DNA from: Algoriphagus yeomjeoni
GTDB taxonomy: Bacteria; Bacteroidota; Bacteroidia; Cytophagales; Cyclobacteriaceae
DNA: 64,000 bases
Reading direction: 5' to 3'
NCBI RefSeq assembly: GCF_003259505.1
Contig: NZ_QLLK01000012.1
Coordinates: forward strand, 62,001-126,000
Shown here in pieces: positions 8,801 through 17,438 of this stretch. The translations under genes were made by a program, and so were the position numbers. Below the pieces are notes generated by a model. It saw nothing but the letters and a program-made list of their open reading frames with translations, did no database searches and was not told the DNA's origin. Position 1 is the first letter of the stretch, and every line of letters starts with the position of its first letter.

Positions 8801-9136
8801 TTAAATCAACGTTATCTTAAACTTCAAATCCCCTTCAACTGGCCCTATTGGTTTGTATTTAAAATTAAATTTATTGGAATAATAATCGCCGCGAATCAGA
8901 GTATCTATTCTTCCTTTGGCCTTAAACTTATAGATATTTAGAAGGACTATTTCCCCATTTAATTCTCCCTCAATATCCAATTTATAGTAATGGATATTAT
9001 CCCCGCAACCCGCAAAGTCAATTTCTTCTTCATAAGGAGTATTCAAATCAAATTGAGGCACTTCATACTGGCATTCTTCTAAACCAGAACACCCAATACA
9101 GCACAAAATGGCAATTAAACTTATTATATTTTTCAT
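8801..9136 (-). CDS. small lipoprotein, unknown function
   Basis: 111 aa with a lipoprotein signal (M-K-N-I-I-S-L-I-A-I-L-C-C-I-G-C). The mature part has further Cys residues in E-E-C and F-A-G-C-G-D and is mostly beta-strand-like. No known domain recognised. A truncated copy of its N-terminal half lies downstream at 8530-8676. The gene sits next to a decayed secreted-protein gene at 9190-9588; a partner or protective role for that product is possible but only a guess. Confidence 0.7.
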   Translation of the reverse strand: MKNIISLIAILCCIGCSGLEECQYEVPQFDLNTPYEEEIDFAGCGDNIHYYKLDIEGELNGEIVLLNIYKFKAKGRIDTLIRGDYYSNKFNFKYKPIGPVEGDLKFKITLI

Positions 9137-9189
9137 ATTAATTGCAGTTTAAATCACAACCAACTCTTTGAGAATTAGACATCAATCTA

Positions 9190-9588
9190 TTACCAGAATC
9201 TAGAGGTTAAATCCAATTCTTTTTCTTTTTCGTCAGCCGCCCAGAATTCATGAGCGTCCGCAACTCCTTTAGCTAATTTCCCGGAACTGAAATAACATTT
9301 AAAGCAGTCCAATAGGCAAGCCTAAAAGCATCAGCACAATTATTCTGCGCTTCTTTTACTTCAGAAATACTCTATAACCTATTTGAAGTTTCATCAGCAT
9401 GAATACTATTCCTGGAAACTTGATAGATAGTAAAAGATCGAGGTTATTCCGTATTATCTCTCTTTCACAAGAATTAATTTTTTGAATTAATCTTTCAAAT
9501 TTTGCAAAAATACCGTAAACATATTCCTCACAATCCACCCTCAGCCCTATGATATTTTCATCAGGAACTTCACAGGGATCAGCTACAG
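9190..9588 (-). pseudogene. frameshifted remnant of a secreted protein with a DUF6973-like C-terminus
   Basis: Three minus-strand frames join into one sensible protein. Frame 1 (about 9588-9356) contains C-E-V-P-D-E-N-I-I-G-L-R-V-D-C-E-E, close to the partial lipoprotein at 1-1281. Frame 2 reads N-N-C-A-D-A-F-R-L-A-Y-W-T-A-L-N-V and frame 3 reads G-V-A-D-A-H-E-F-W-A-A-D, ending at TAA 9190. The D-A-F-R-x-A-Y-W-x-A-L-N and A-D-A-H-E pieces are what I recall of the DUF6973 family of Bacteroidota. The 5' end stops at the REP hairpin at 9595, which may mark the break. At least two frameshifts make it non-functional as it stands. Confidence 0.6.
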
Positions 9589-9594
9589 ATAGTC

Positions 9595-9610
9595 CAAGTC
9601 TTAAGACTTG
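9595..9610. repeat. REP-like perfect palindrome
   Basis: CAAGTCTTAAGACTTG is a perfect 16-base palindrome of the RAYT-associated hairpin family. It lies between the decayed gene and the terminator of the DUF1080 operon. Confidence 0.65.
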
Positions 9611-9613
9611 AAT

Positions 9614-9654
9614 TAAAAAAAAAAAAATGGCTCAGGTTTCTCAACCAAGGCCAA
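9614..9654 (-). terminator. terminator of the cytochrome/DUF1080 operon
   Basis: On the minus strand, TGGCCTTGGTT ... AACCTGAGCCA forms an imperfect stem followed by thirteen T (A13 on the plus strand, 9615-9627). It is 25 bases beyond the stop at 9679. Confidence 0.55.
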
Positions 9655-9678
9655 TTTCTATTCATTTTTACAACTTAA

Positions 9679-10479
9679 TTACTGCTTCAGCATAATATCC
9701 TTGTACTGAACTGTCATCGGCGGACCTACATGAACCTGCACACCAAGGTATCCTGAAGCCAATCTGTTTTTAGGATCTTCATCATGAACTTCTGACATCA
9801 ATTGGCCATTTACATAATGCTTCAGCACATTGCCTTTGGCTACGATGTGAATACTGTTCCATTCACCTGCTTTGATCAAAGAACCAAGCTCAGCTCGGTC
9901 GCCGATTTCCTTTTCTACATTAAGACCTTTCCAGGCATTTCGCTCTACAAACTCACGAACTCCCACACCATCAGGCTGAGGAGTAATTTTAGTTTCTTGA
10001 CCTCGGTAAGCAAGAGTGGCCCTCTTACGCTCTTCATAGTTCTGACCAGTATAATTATTCTTACCGTCAATATCAGCTTGGTAACCTTTCAGTGCAAAGG
10101 GAACGTCTTCTACTAGTTCACTTCTATAGTTAATTCCAGAATTCCCACTTTCAGAGATTTTAAACTCAGCCTTCAGCTCAAAATCTCCCGGCTGTCCCCC
10201 TTGCCAAATCAGGAAGGTATTGGCTTTCAATAGCGTCTCTGGAGTGATTGTACCAGTAATTGCTCCATCTTCTACAGTCCAATAAACAGGATCTCCTTCC
10301 CAGCCAGCTAGTGTTTTTCCATCGAAAATAGGCTCAAACTCAGCTTCTGCACTAATCATTGATTCGACAGCAGTAGTTTTCTCCGAAGGCTGCTGGCAAT
10401 TCACCAATCCAATCACCATCATTGCTCCAAATCCAAGCGCTTCAATTCGTAACCATTTAGACTTTAATAGATTTTTCAT
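9679..10479 (-). CDS. DUF1080 / 3-keto-disaccharide hydrolase domain protein
   Basis: 266 aa with an N-terminal hydrophobic signal ending in a lipobox-like V-N-C (Cys28). The domain begins at F-E-P-I-F-D-G-K-T-L-A-G-W-E, the usual opening of the PF06439 beta-sandwich, and contains N-T-F-L-I-W, G-N-S-G-I-N-Y-R-S and the terminal G-Y-L-G-V-Q-V-H motifs. Family members cleave 3-keto-glycosides or otherwise bind glycans in the periplasm. Its start overlaps the stop of the upstream cytochrome gene by four bases, so the two are co-translated; together they suggest oxidation of a sugar followed by cleavage. Substrate not known. Confidence 0.85.
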   Translation of the reverse strand: MKNLLKSKWLRIEALGFGAMMVIGLVNCQQPSEKTTAVESMISAEAEFEPIFDGKTLAGWEGDPVYWTVEDGAITGTITPETLLKANTFLIWQGGQPGDFELKAEFKISESGNSGINYRSELVEDVPFALKGYQADIDGKNNYTGQNYEERKRATLAYRGQETKITPQPDGVGVREFVERNAWKGLNVEKEIGDRAELGSLIKAGEWNSIHIVAKGNVLKHYVNGQLMSEVHDEDPKNRLASGYLGVQVHVGPPMTVQYKDIMLKQ

Positions 10480-13169
10480 TCTTCTGCTTGGGCTTTAGTT
10501 TGATACACTTCATGATTTGGATTGCCGCCTGAAACTAAATAGGCCATCAAATCCTTCAGCTCTTCCTCATTCAATCTATTGATCATGCCAGGCATCATGA
10601 TGGATATTTTAGAATCTTTGACAAGTACCACATTACTTTTCTCCACTTTACGCAAAACATCTGGAGAGAATGGATTCTGAGAAACTGAGTAGCTGGTGCC
10701 ATCTTCGTTGATTATTCTACCCATCACTGAGCTTCCATCTTTCAACTCAATCACACTGGCTACATATTGCTCAGAGATCTCATCACTTGGGTTGATCGTA
10801 GCTTCCAAAATATCTTTTGTAGAAAATCGTGTTCCTAACTGGGATAAATCAGGTCCAATGATTCCACCTTGACCCCCCATCGTATGACAAGAAAGACACT
10901 GAGACGCCGCAAACATTTCTTTTCCTCTAGCCAAATCTCTTCCGCTCAAATCTGCCATTAATGGTTCTGCTTCCTCCACGGTCCATCTTCTGCCAGGCCC
11001 TTCTGGCTGAATATCCGTATTGATCAGGTCATTTCCATTTCCTGTCAATAGTGCAGCTCCAGAAAGTTCATTGTATTTATCGAAATCACTTTTCGCTACA
11101 TGCGACAATGCCATCTTTCTAGCTCTATCAATAAAGCCAACATAGCTACGGCCTCCTTTATATTTGAACGCATCCTGAATCCAAGAAAAATATTTCTCAT
11201 GAAGCTCTGGTGTCCAACCCTCTTCAGCCCCACCAAGAACTGTAGCAAGATATGTCTGCTGTGCTGGAGGTACATTTGCCAGCATATTTGCTATGTCCAA
11301 TCCGTACTGAGGGTTTCTCATGATTAAATCGGAAGATGATGTAAATGTCTTCTGATAGTCAGGATCATCCTTCGCATTTTCAAGTAAAGCCAACGTCTTT
11401 TCCACAGCACTTGGAGCATCCAAATACACTAAAAGTACAGCTAATGCCCGGTCAAGATTATTATTGTTTGCTGGGAAATTACTGTCCAAATATGCCACTA
11501 AATCAGATTTCAAAGAACCTGTTGGCTCACCTTGTCTAGCCAAAATCAACTCAAAAGCTCTAAGTAAATTCTGTTTTCCTGTTTCATTCAAACTCTTATA
11601 ATCAATCCCCATCAAAGCTCGGATCATTGGTTCTCCAGCTCCTTTGTCCGAATGTCTAGCCAAGGCAATCATTGCCATGGTTAATTTTGCAGGATCAGTT
11701 TCTGCCAATGCTTTTGCTTTCCAAGTACTAACTGGCTGATGTTCTACTGCAATACGGGCAGCGTACTGCACAAATCTATCCGGGCTATTCAAGTGTGACC
11801 AAGCCAGCTCAAGTCCTGAAGCAGGGGCTCCATCTACATGCAATGCTTCCAGTTCACGACGGGTTTTTGCTTCAGCAGGAAGATCGGCCATAGTCAATGA
11901 ATCTTCGTCTCCTTCTATGTCTCCTTCATAATAAACTCTGTACAGATCTGATTCTAATCTCCTACCGCCAGTCATAAAGTACATGGCTCCGTCAGGGCCA
12001 ATAACCCCATCTGTCAGTGGCAAAGGAGAACCAGAAATAAATTCTTCTGCATTGGCTTCATAGGTACCTCCTTTCGGACTCAAAGTCATAGAATAGATTA
12101 TTCCAAAACTCCAATCAAATGCAAACAGCGAGTTTCTGTATTTAGCAGGGAATTTAGCACCTGTACCAAACATCACATTGGTAGGAGATCCCTGTCCGAT
12201 ATTCTGTGTCGCAGGTAAATTATCAGGGTAGTTTGGAGACCATTTTTGATTACCTGTTCTCCAGCCATATTCACTTCCCGAGGTCACATGACAGATTCTA
12301 GTTGGACGGTACCAAGGCATTCCAAAGTCCCACTCCATATCAGAATCGTATGTAAATAGATCTCCAACTTCGTTGAAGGCAATATCAAATGGATTTCTAT
12401 ATCCAGCTGAAATCAGCTCCCAATTTTTACCTTCTGGGTCAATATTTGCCACCCATCCACCTGGAGCCATTCTGCTGTTTGCGTGTCCTCTTGGATCTTT
12501 GATTTCCGGGAAAAGATTGTCTTCCTGCCATACATTTGGAAGTCTGTAAGAATCCATTTCTGGCACATCTGTATGATTTCCAGCTACTATAAAAAGAGAC
12601 TGGCCATCTGGTGATAGCTTGATGCTATGAGGTCCATGCTCACCTGGCTGACCAGTGAAGCCTTTGATCTTAGTCACCGACTCATATTGATCATCCCCAT
12701 CCAAATCCTGAATTCTATATAAACCAGTACTTTCTTCAAAAGTCTCATTCCCATTGTGATTAACCATCACATATAGGCTATTAAACGCGTACAGTAATCC
12801 TTGGGCATAGCCCATTCCTACCTGTGGCTCTGCGACATTACCGATGATAAGTTTTTCTACTTTCGGGGTTAGTGAGTCACTTCCTATTTCAGGGATTTCT
12901 AGCCTGTAGAGAAAGCCATATTGATCTGCAGTGATCAGTCGATTCTTATCATCGAAAGTCATCGCGACCCATGACCCCTCGTCCATTTCTCCTGGACTTA
13001 AGAGGTGCTCCGCCACAAAGCCATCGGGCAGGTTTAGCTTATCTAATTTTGGGTTTCCAGTAAGCTGTCTTGTTTTGGATTCTTCTTCGTTATCAGACGC
13101 GCAGGATACTGAAAAGAGAGTCAGCACTGATAAGAGAAATAAATTCCTTATTGAATAATTTAGTCGCAT
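10476..13169 (-). CDS. PVC-type heme-binding membrane dehydrogenase (beta-propeller plus cytochrome c)
   Basis: 897 aa lipoprotein (signal ends F-S-V-S-C, Cys23). Residues about 45-430 form a beta-propeller of the glucose/sorbosone-dehydrogenase type (repeated G-L-L-Y-A, D-G-x-D-G-D, G-P-H-S-I-K-L-S-P-D-G). Residues about 430-730 look like HEAT-type helical repeats. A c-type cytochrome follows with C-L-S-C-H at 758-762 and a possible Met ligand in I-M-M-P-G-M. The architecture is that of large PVC-type periplasmic cytochromes thought to oxidise sugars and pass electrons to the respiratory chain. It overlaps the DUF1080 gene by 4 bases. Confidence 0.85.
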   Translation of the reverse strand: MRLNYSIRNLFLLSVLTLFSVSCASDNEEESKTRQLTGNPKLDKLNLPDGFVAEHLLSPGEMDEGSWVAMTFDDKNRLITADQYGFLYRLEIPEIGSDSLTPKVEKLIIGNVAEPQVGMGYAQGLLYAFNSLYVMVNHNGNETFEESTGLYRIQDLDGDDQYESVTKIKGFTGQPGEHGPHSIKLSPDGQSLFIVAGNHTDVPEMDSYRLPNVWQEDNLFPEIKDPRGHANSRMAPGGWVANIDPEGKNWELISAGYRNPFDIAFNEVGDLFTYDSDMEWDFGMPWYRPTRICHVTSGSEYGWRTGNQKWSPNYPDNLPATQNIGQGSPTNVMFGTGAKFPAKYRNSLFAFDWSFGIIYSMTLSPKGGTYEANAEEFISGSPLPLTDGVIGPDGAMYFMTGGRRLESDLYRVYYEGDIEGDEDSLTMADLPAEAKTRRELEALHVDGAPASGLELAWSHLNSPDRFVQYAARIAVEHQPVSTWKAKALAETDPAKLTMAMIALARHSDKGAGEPMIRALMGIDYKSLNETGKQNLLRAFELILARQGEPTGSLKSDLVAYLDSNFPANNNNLDRALAVLLVYLDAPSAVEKTLALLENAKDDPDYQKTFTSSSDLIMRNPQYGLDIANMLANVPPAQQTYLATVLGGAEEGWTPELHEKYFSWIQDAFKYKGGRSYVGFIDRARKMALSHVAKSDFDKYNELSGAALLTGNGNDLINTDIQPEGPGRRWTVEEAEPLMADLSGRDLARGKEMFAASQCLSCHTMGGQGGIIGPDLSQLGTRFSTKDILEATINPSDEISEQYVASVIELKDGSSVMGRIINEDGTSYSVSQNPFSPDVLRKVEKSNVVLVKDSKISIMMPGMINRLNEEELKDLMAYLVSGGNPNHEVYQTKAQAEE

Positions 13170-13754
13170 AGGGTACGTGTTAATTGATATCAGTAGTTAG
13201 AGTTTTAAGTTGAACAATAATTATTCTATTGTAAAACCATACATAAATTAAATGAATCTATCGGAAAATTAATCTCAGAATCCAATAGCAAACCCAAGCT
13301 ATAGCTCACTCCCAGATAGGTTCAACTTTGGTTAAAAGAAATTTTCTGGTGAGTTTATGACAAACACTGCCATTTTCTATCCTGCACCATCCTGCGATCA
13401 CCTAGTGTAAAATAAGGACCATACCCTGTGATACCAGTAACCCAACTTATCTGCATGTTGGGCTAGAAGACAAAAGACCTCCAGATACCTCTATTGAGTT
13501 AGTCTAATTGCTAGTTAGCTCAATTCCTTTGAAGCCTTACCCTTATTTTCGCAAAATTCGCATAGAAATAAGCAGGACATTTCACAGATAGAACAGGACA
13601 GATAAAACAAATTTTCAGAGCTTTATTGGTGACGATTTACCATTTATGAAAAACTCCTAACTCAATTTTTCCCTACTAGGCAAAAGCCCTAATAAAGATT
13701 GAATATCCGCAGGTTTATCCCTATTATTAAATCCCTAATGCTTATATAAAGAAT
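13170..13754. other. divergent promoter region between two cytochrome dehydrogenase genes
   Basis: 585 bases without a credible gene, lying between two divergently transcribed PVC-type dehydrogenases, so it should hold both promoters. An inverted repeat CCCAAC ... GTTGGG (13441-13462, 10-base loop) is the only clear structure. No convincing -33/-7 pair of the Bacteroidota type was identified. Confidence 0.4.
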
Positions 13755-16700
13755 ATGCTTCGACAGAAACCCATAAACCTCTTCGTCCTGTTACTACTAG
13801 GACTGATTTCTTTTCAATGCACCCAGAAAGAAACAATTGAATTAAAACCAAACGCAAGAATCGCCCTAATAGGAAACAACTTAGCGTCTAGAATGATGGA
13901 CTATGGAAATTTCGAGACGGAAATGCACCTCCGACATCCTGAGAAAAATCTCTATATCAGAAACCTTGCTGACCCGGGAGACACGCCAGGCTTTAGACCA
14001 AGATCAGGAACCAATGATCCTTGGGCTTTCCCCGGGGCTGAAGCCTTTCAAACAGAATATGCTACGCCTTCGGGCAGCATAGGTCATTTGGAAAAACCTG
14101 ATGAGTGGTTGACCAGACTGCAGGCAGATATAATCATTTCCTTTTTTGGATACAATGAATCATTTCAAGGTGTAGATGGAGTAGAAAACTACAAGGCTGA
14201 ATTGGACGCATTTATCAAGCACACCCTGCGTCAGAAATATCACGATACGCTTTCTCCCAAGTTGGTCATCGTGTCACCTATAGCTTTTGAGGATCTCTCC
14301 GAAAAAATCGACGTCCCAGACGGCAAAACTGAAAACGAAAACCTGAATCTCTACACTGTAGCAATGCAGGAAATCGCAGAGAAAAATGAAGTAATGTTTG
14401 TAGATGCCTTCAACCCAAGCAAACAATGGTATCTGGAATCTGAAGAAGACCTTACAATTGACGGTTCGCAACTAAATGAGGCAGGCTATAAAAAATTAGC
14501 TGTGCTTCTAGCAGATGAGATTTTTGGTGAAACACCAATCAAAAATGAAGCTAACCGTGAATTGGTGCATGAAGCTGTTCAGGAGAAAAACTGGTTTTGG
14601 AGAAATGACTATAAAATCCCCAATGGAGTCCATGTATTCGGAAGAAGATACGATCCTTTTGGTCCGGATAATTACCCGTTTGAACTGGAAAAAATCCGCC
14701 AAATGACAGCCATACGCGACACGGCGATTTGGATGGCAAATCAGGGGGAAAGAAAAGACTTGGCTGCTGCAGATGCAAAGACTAAAAAATTGCCTGAAGT
14801 AGAAACGAATTACAATCCGGAGAGGAATGGAAATCTGGAATACCTGTATGGAGAGGAAGCACTTTCCAAGCTAACCGTGGCGCCTGGCTACAAAATCGAA
14901 CTTTTCGCATCCGAAGAAGAATGGCCAAATCTTGCTAACCCAGTGCAGCTTTCCTTTGACAACAAAGGCCGGCTTTGGGTAGCAACCATGCCAAGCTATC
15001 CTCATTATAAGCCGGGAGATTCACGTCCAGCAGATAAATTGTTGATCTATGAAGACACAGACAATGACGGGAAAGCGGACAAAGAAACAGTGTTTGCTGA
15101 TGACCTTCATATCCCTGTTGGATTTGAGCTAGCGGCAGAAGGGGTTTATGTATCTCAGGGAAATAATCTGGTGATTCTATACGACGACAATAACGACGAT
15201 AAGGCGGACCGAAAAGAAATTCTACTCAGTGGATTTGACGATCACGATACCCACCATGCGATTTCGGCATTCACTACCGATGAGTCGGGAGCGATTTACA
15301 TGGCAGAGGGCGTTTTCCTTCATACCAATGTGGAAACTTCCTATGGTCCAGTCCGAGCGACAAATGGTGGTTTCTACAGATATACACCTAGCAGACATAA
15401 GCTGGAGCGGGTAGCTCAAGTAAGCATTCCTAATCCTTGGGGAATTGCCTTTGACGAATGGGGACAAAACTTCTATGCAGAGACCTCTGGTCCAAATGTG
15501 AATTACATGATGCCAGCTTCCTTACTCCCCCGCTATGGTAACGCAAACAATAAAGGAAGAAACCTGATTCAGAAGGATCAGATGGTTCGCCCTACTTCAG
15601 GATTGGAATTTATTTCCAGCAGACATTTCCCAGATGATGTTCAGGGTGACATGATAATAAATAACACCATTGGTTTCCTTGGGACTAAACAACATCAGAT
15701 GATCGATGAGGAAATCGGTTTTTCTACCAAGTGGAGACAGGATTTGCTTTCATCTACAGATAGAAACTTCCGTCCGGTGGATATGGAAATCGCTCCTGAC
15801 GGCTCACTATATGTAGTCGATTGGCACAATATCCTGATCGGTCACATGCAGCACAATGCCCGTGATCCTCTCAGAGATCACCAGCATGGTAGAATCTATA
15901 GAATCACCTACCCTTCCAGACCATTAGTCACTCCTGCCAAAATCGACGGGGCAAGTATTCCGGAATTATTGGAAAATCTCAAACTTCCTGAATACAGAAC
16001 CCGCTACAGAACTCGCCGGGAACTGCGCGGAAGAGATCAGCAGGAGGTCTATGATGCAGTCGCTGATTGGGTAGAAAAACTGGACAAAAACGATCCTCGC
16101 TATGAACATCATGCCCTTGAAGCACTTTGGGTTAGTTGGGGAATCAACAAAGTAAATACCGATCTCTTGGAGCAATTGCTACAAGCAGATGACTATAGAG
16201 CCAGAGCCGCGGCAGTGAGAGTGCTACGCTACACGGGTCATCAGGTTACCAATCAAAAAGAACTGATGACCGAGGCGATCAAAGATGAAAATGGACGTGT
16301 ACGTCTAGAAGCAATTGTAGCAGCATCTTGGATGCCACGAGAGGCAGGTCTCGAAGTACTTTCCGCTGGAGAAGATACCGAAATGGAAGAATGGATCACA
16401 CCAGCTTATGAAGCGGCAGTTGCCCATATTTCCGGATTGTCTGTGAAAGAGAAAAAAGAAGAGGATATCAAGTCCTCTTTGACGGGTTCAGATCGAGAAC
16501 TATTTGTTCTGGGAAAAGAAATATATGCCAGAGAAGGATACTGCAGTACCTGCCATCAGCCGGATGGCCAAGGGCTTTCTGCTTCAGGTTTCCCTCCACT
16601 TGCCGGCACTCCTTGGGTAACTGGCAACGAAGAGCGTTTGATCAAAATAGTATTGAAAGGTGTAATGGGACCAATTACAGTACTTGGGAAAGACTATCCG

Positions 16701-16904
16701 GGTCAAGTACCAATGACACCATTCGAAGGAATGTTGAATGACTCAGAGGTAGCAGCAGTACTCACTTTCGTAAGAAACTCCTTCGGCAATCAGGCTTCGG
16801 CTATTTCTCCTGATTTGGTGAAGAAAGTAAGAGAGGAAATCAAAGACCATGAAGGTTTCTACCAGCCTGCGGATTTGCTGAAAGTGCATCCTATGGAGAA
16901 GTAG
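13755..16904 (+). CDS. SGNH hydrolase / PVC-type dehydrogenase / cytochrome c fusion lipoprotein
   Basis: 1049 aa. Signal with lipobox Cys22 (G-L-I-S-F-Q-C). Residues about 34-260 resemble a SGNH/GDSL domain (I-A-L-I-G-N-N-L-A-S-R block I; I-I-S-F-F-G-Y-N-E-S block III), but the catalytic Ser of block I is replaced by Asn or is shifted. Residues about 375-720 form a beta-propeller (L-A-P-G-Y-K-like start, G-R-L-W-V-A-T-M-P-S-Y). Residues about 730-880 are HEAT-like, and C-S-T-C-H at 930-934 binds heme. Large proteins of this layout are typical of Planctomycetes and Bacteroidota. A periplasmic sugar-oxidising role is likely; the SGNH part suggests ester removal or binding. Confidence 0.85.
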   Translation: MLRQKPINLFVLLLLGLISFQCTQKETIELKPNARIALIGNNLASRMMDYGNFETEMHLRHPEKNLYIRNLADPGDTPGFRPRSGTNDPWAFPGAEAFQTEYATPSGSIGHLEKPDEWLTRLQADIIISFFGYNESFQGVDGVENYKAELDAFIKHTLRQKYHDTLSPKLVIVSPIAFEDLSEKIDVPDGKTENENLNLYTVAMQEIAEKNEVMFVDAFNPSKQWYLESEEDLTIDGSQLNEAGYKKLAVLLADEIFGETPIKNEANRELVHEAVQEKNWFWRNDYKIPNGVHVFGRRYDPFGPDNYPFELEKIRQMTAIRDTAIWMANQGERKDLAAADAKTKKLPEVETNYNPERNGNLEYLYGEEALSKLTVAPGYKIELFASEEEWPNLANPVQLSFDNKGRLWVATMPSYPHYKPGDSRPADKLLIYEDTDNDGKADKETVFADDLHIPVGFELAAEGVYVSQGNNLVILYDDNNDDKADRKEILLSGFDDHDTHHAISAFTTDESGAIYMAEGVFLHTNVETSYGPVRATNGGFYRYTPSRHKLERVAQVSIPNPWGIAFDEWGQNFYAETSGPNVNYMMPASLLPRYGNANNKGRNLIQKDQMVRPTSGLEFISSRHFPDDVQGDMIINNTIGFLGTKQHQMIDEEIGFSTKWRQDLLSSTDRNFRPVDMEIAPDGSLYVVDWHNILIGHMQHNARDPLRDHQHGRIYRITYPSRPLVTPAKIDGASIPELLENLKLPEYRTRYRTRRELRGRDQQEVYDAVADWVEKLDKNDPRYEHHALEALWVSWGINKVNTDLLEQLLQADDYRARAAAVRVLRYTGHQVTNQKELMTEAIKDENGRVRLEAIVAASWMPREAGLEVLSAGEDTEMEEWITPAYEAAVAHISGLSVKEKKEEDIKSSLTGSDRELFVLGKEIYAREGYCSTCHQPDGQGLSASGFPPLAGTPWVTGNEERLIKIVLKGVMGPITVLGKDYPGQVPMTPFEGMLNDSEVAAVLTFVRNSFGNQASAISPDLVKKVREEIKDHEGFYQPADLLKVHPMEK

Positions 16905-16906
16905 TT

Positions 16907-17080
16907 TTCAGTGGGCAGTTTTGCAGTGATCAGTATTCAGTCTCAGTATTCAGTATTCAGTATTCAGTATTCAGTATTCAGTCTCAGTATCCAGCATACT
17001 GCGACTGCTCACTGCGACTGTTCACTGCGACTGTTCACTGCGACTGATCACTGCGACTGATCGCTGCGACTGATCACTTA
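16907..17080. repeat. CAGT/ACTG inverted array, copy 1
   Basis: The left part is made of CAGTATT and CAGTCT units (about 16924-16993); the right part of ACTGCG and ACTGTTC/ACTGATC units (about 17000-17078). The outer ends pair exactly: AGTGATCAGT against ACTGATCACT. It lies directly after the stop of the fusion gene and ahead of hopJ. The unit period is 6-7 bases and there are no spacers, so it is not a CRISPR array. Confidence 0.8.
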
Positions 17081-17099
17081 TTTCACTATCATTGCACCC

Positions 17100-17435
17100 A
17101 TGACGCTTTTAGAACAAATTTCCCTCGCCCCAAAGACTATCGCTTTCACAGACGTGATGGCCCATATAGACGCCAATTTCAACTTCACTCCTACCCGCTT
17201 CACGAATGGCGACACTGTAAATGAAGCTGGCCAAAATAGTGGAAGTTGCAAGATTTTTTCCCTTGCGAAGCTTGAAAAATTAACTCATGAACAGACACTG
17301 GCTCTTTTTGGAGATTATTATCGATCAGACGTTTTAGGAAATCCAGAAGGTACGGATCACCAAAACATCCGAAACTTTATGAAAACAGGATGGGAAGGAA
17401 TCAGGTTTGAAGGGGAGGCTTTGGCGGAAAAGTAG
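17100..17435 (+). CDS. HopJ family protein
   Basis: 111 aa, full length for PF08888 (HopJ type III effector family). Typical features are the start L-L-E-Q-I, F-N-F-T-P-T-R-F-T-N-G at about residues 29-38, N-E-A-G-Q-N-S-G-S-C-K-I and the region A-L-F-G-D-Y-Y-R-x-D-V. Despite its name the family is common in non-pathogenic bacteria and its role is unknown; no secretion system is seen here. The gene is bracketed by two CAGT/ACTG arrays. Confidence 0.85.
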   Translation: MTLLEQISLAPKTIAFTDVMAHIDANFNFTPTRFTNGDTVNEAGQNSGSCKIFSLAKLEKLTHEQTLALFGDYYRSDVLGNPEGTDHQNIRNFMKTGWEGIRFEGEALAEK

Positions 17436-17438
17436 GGC

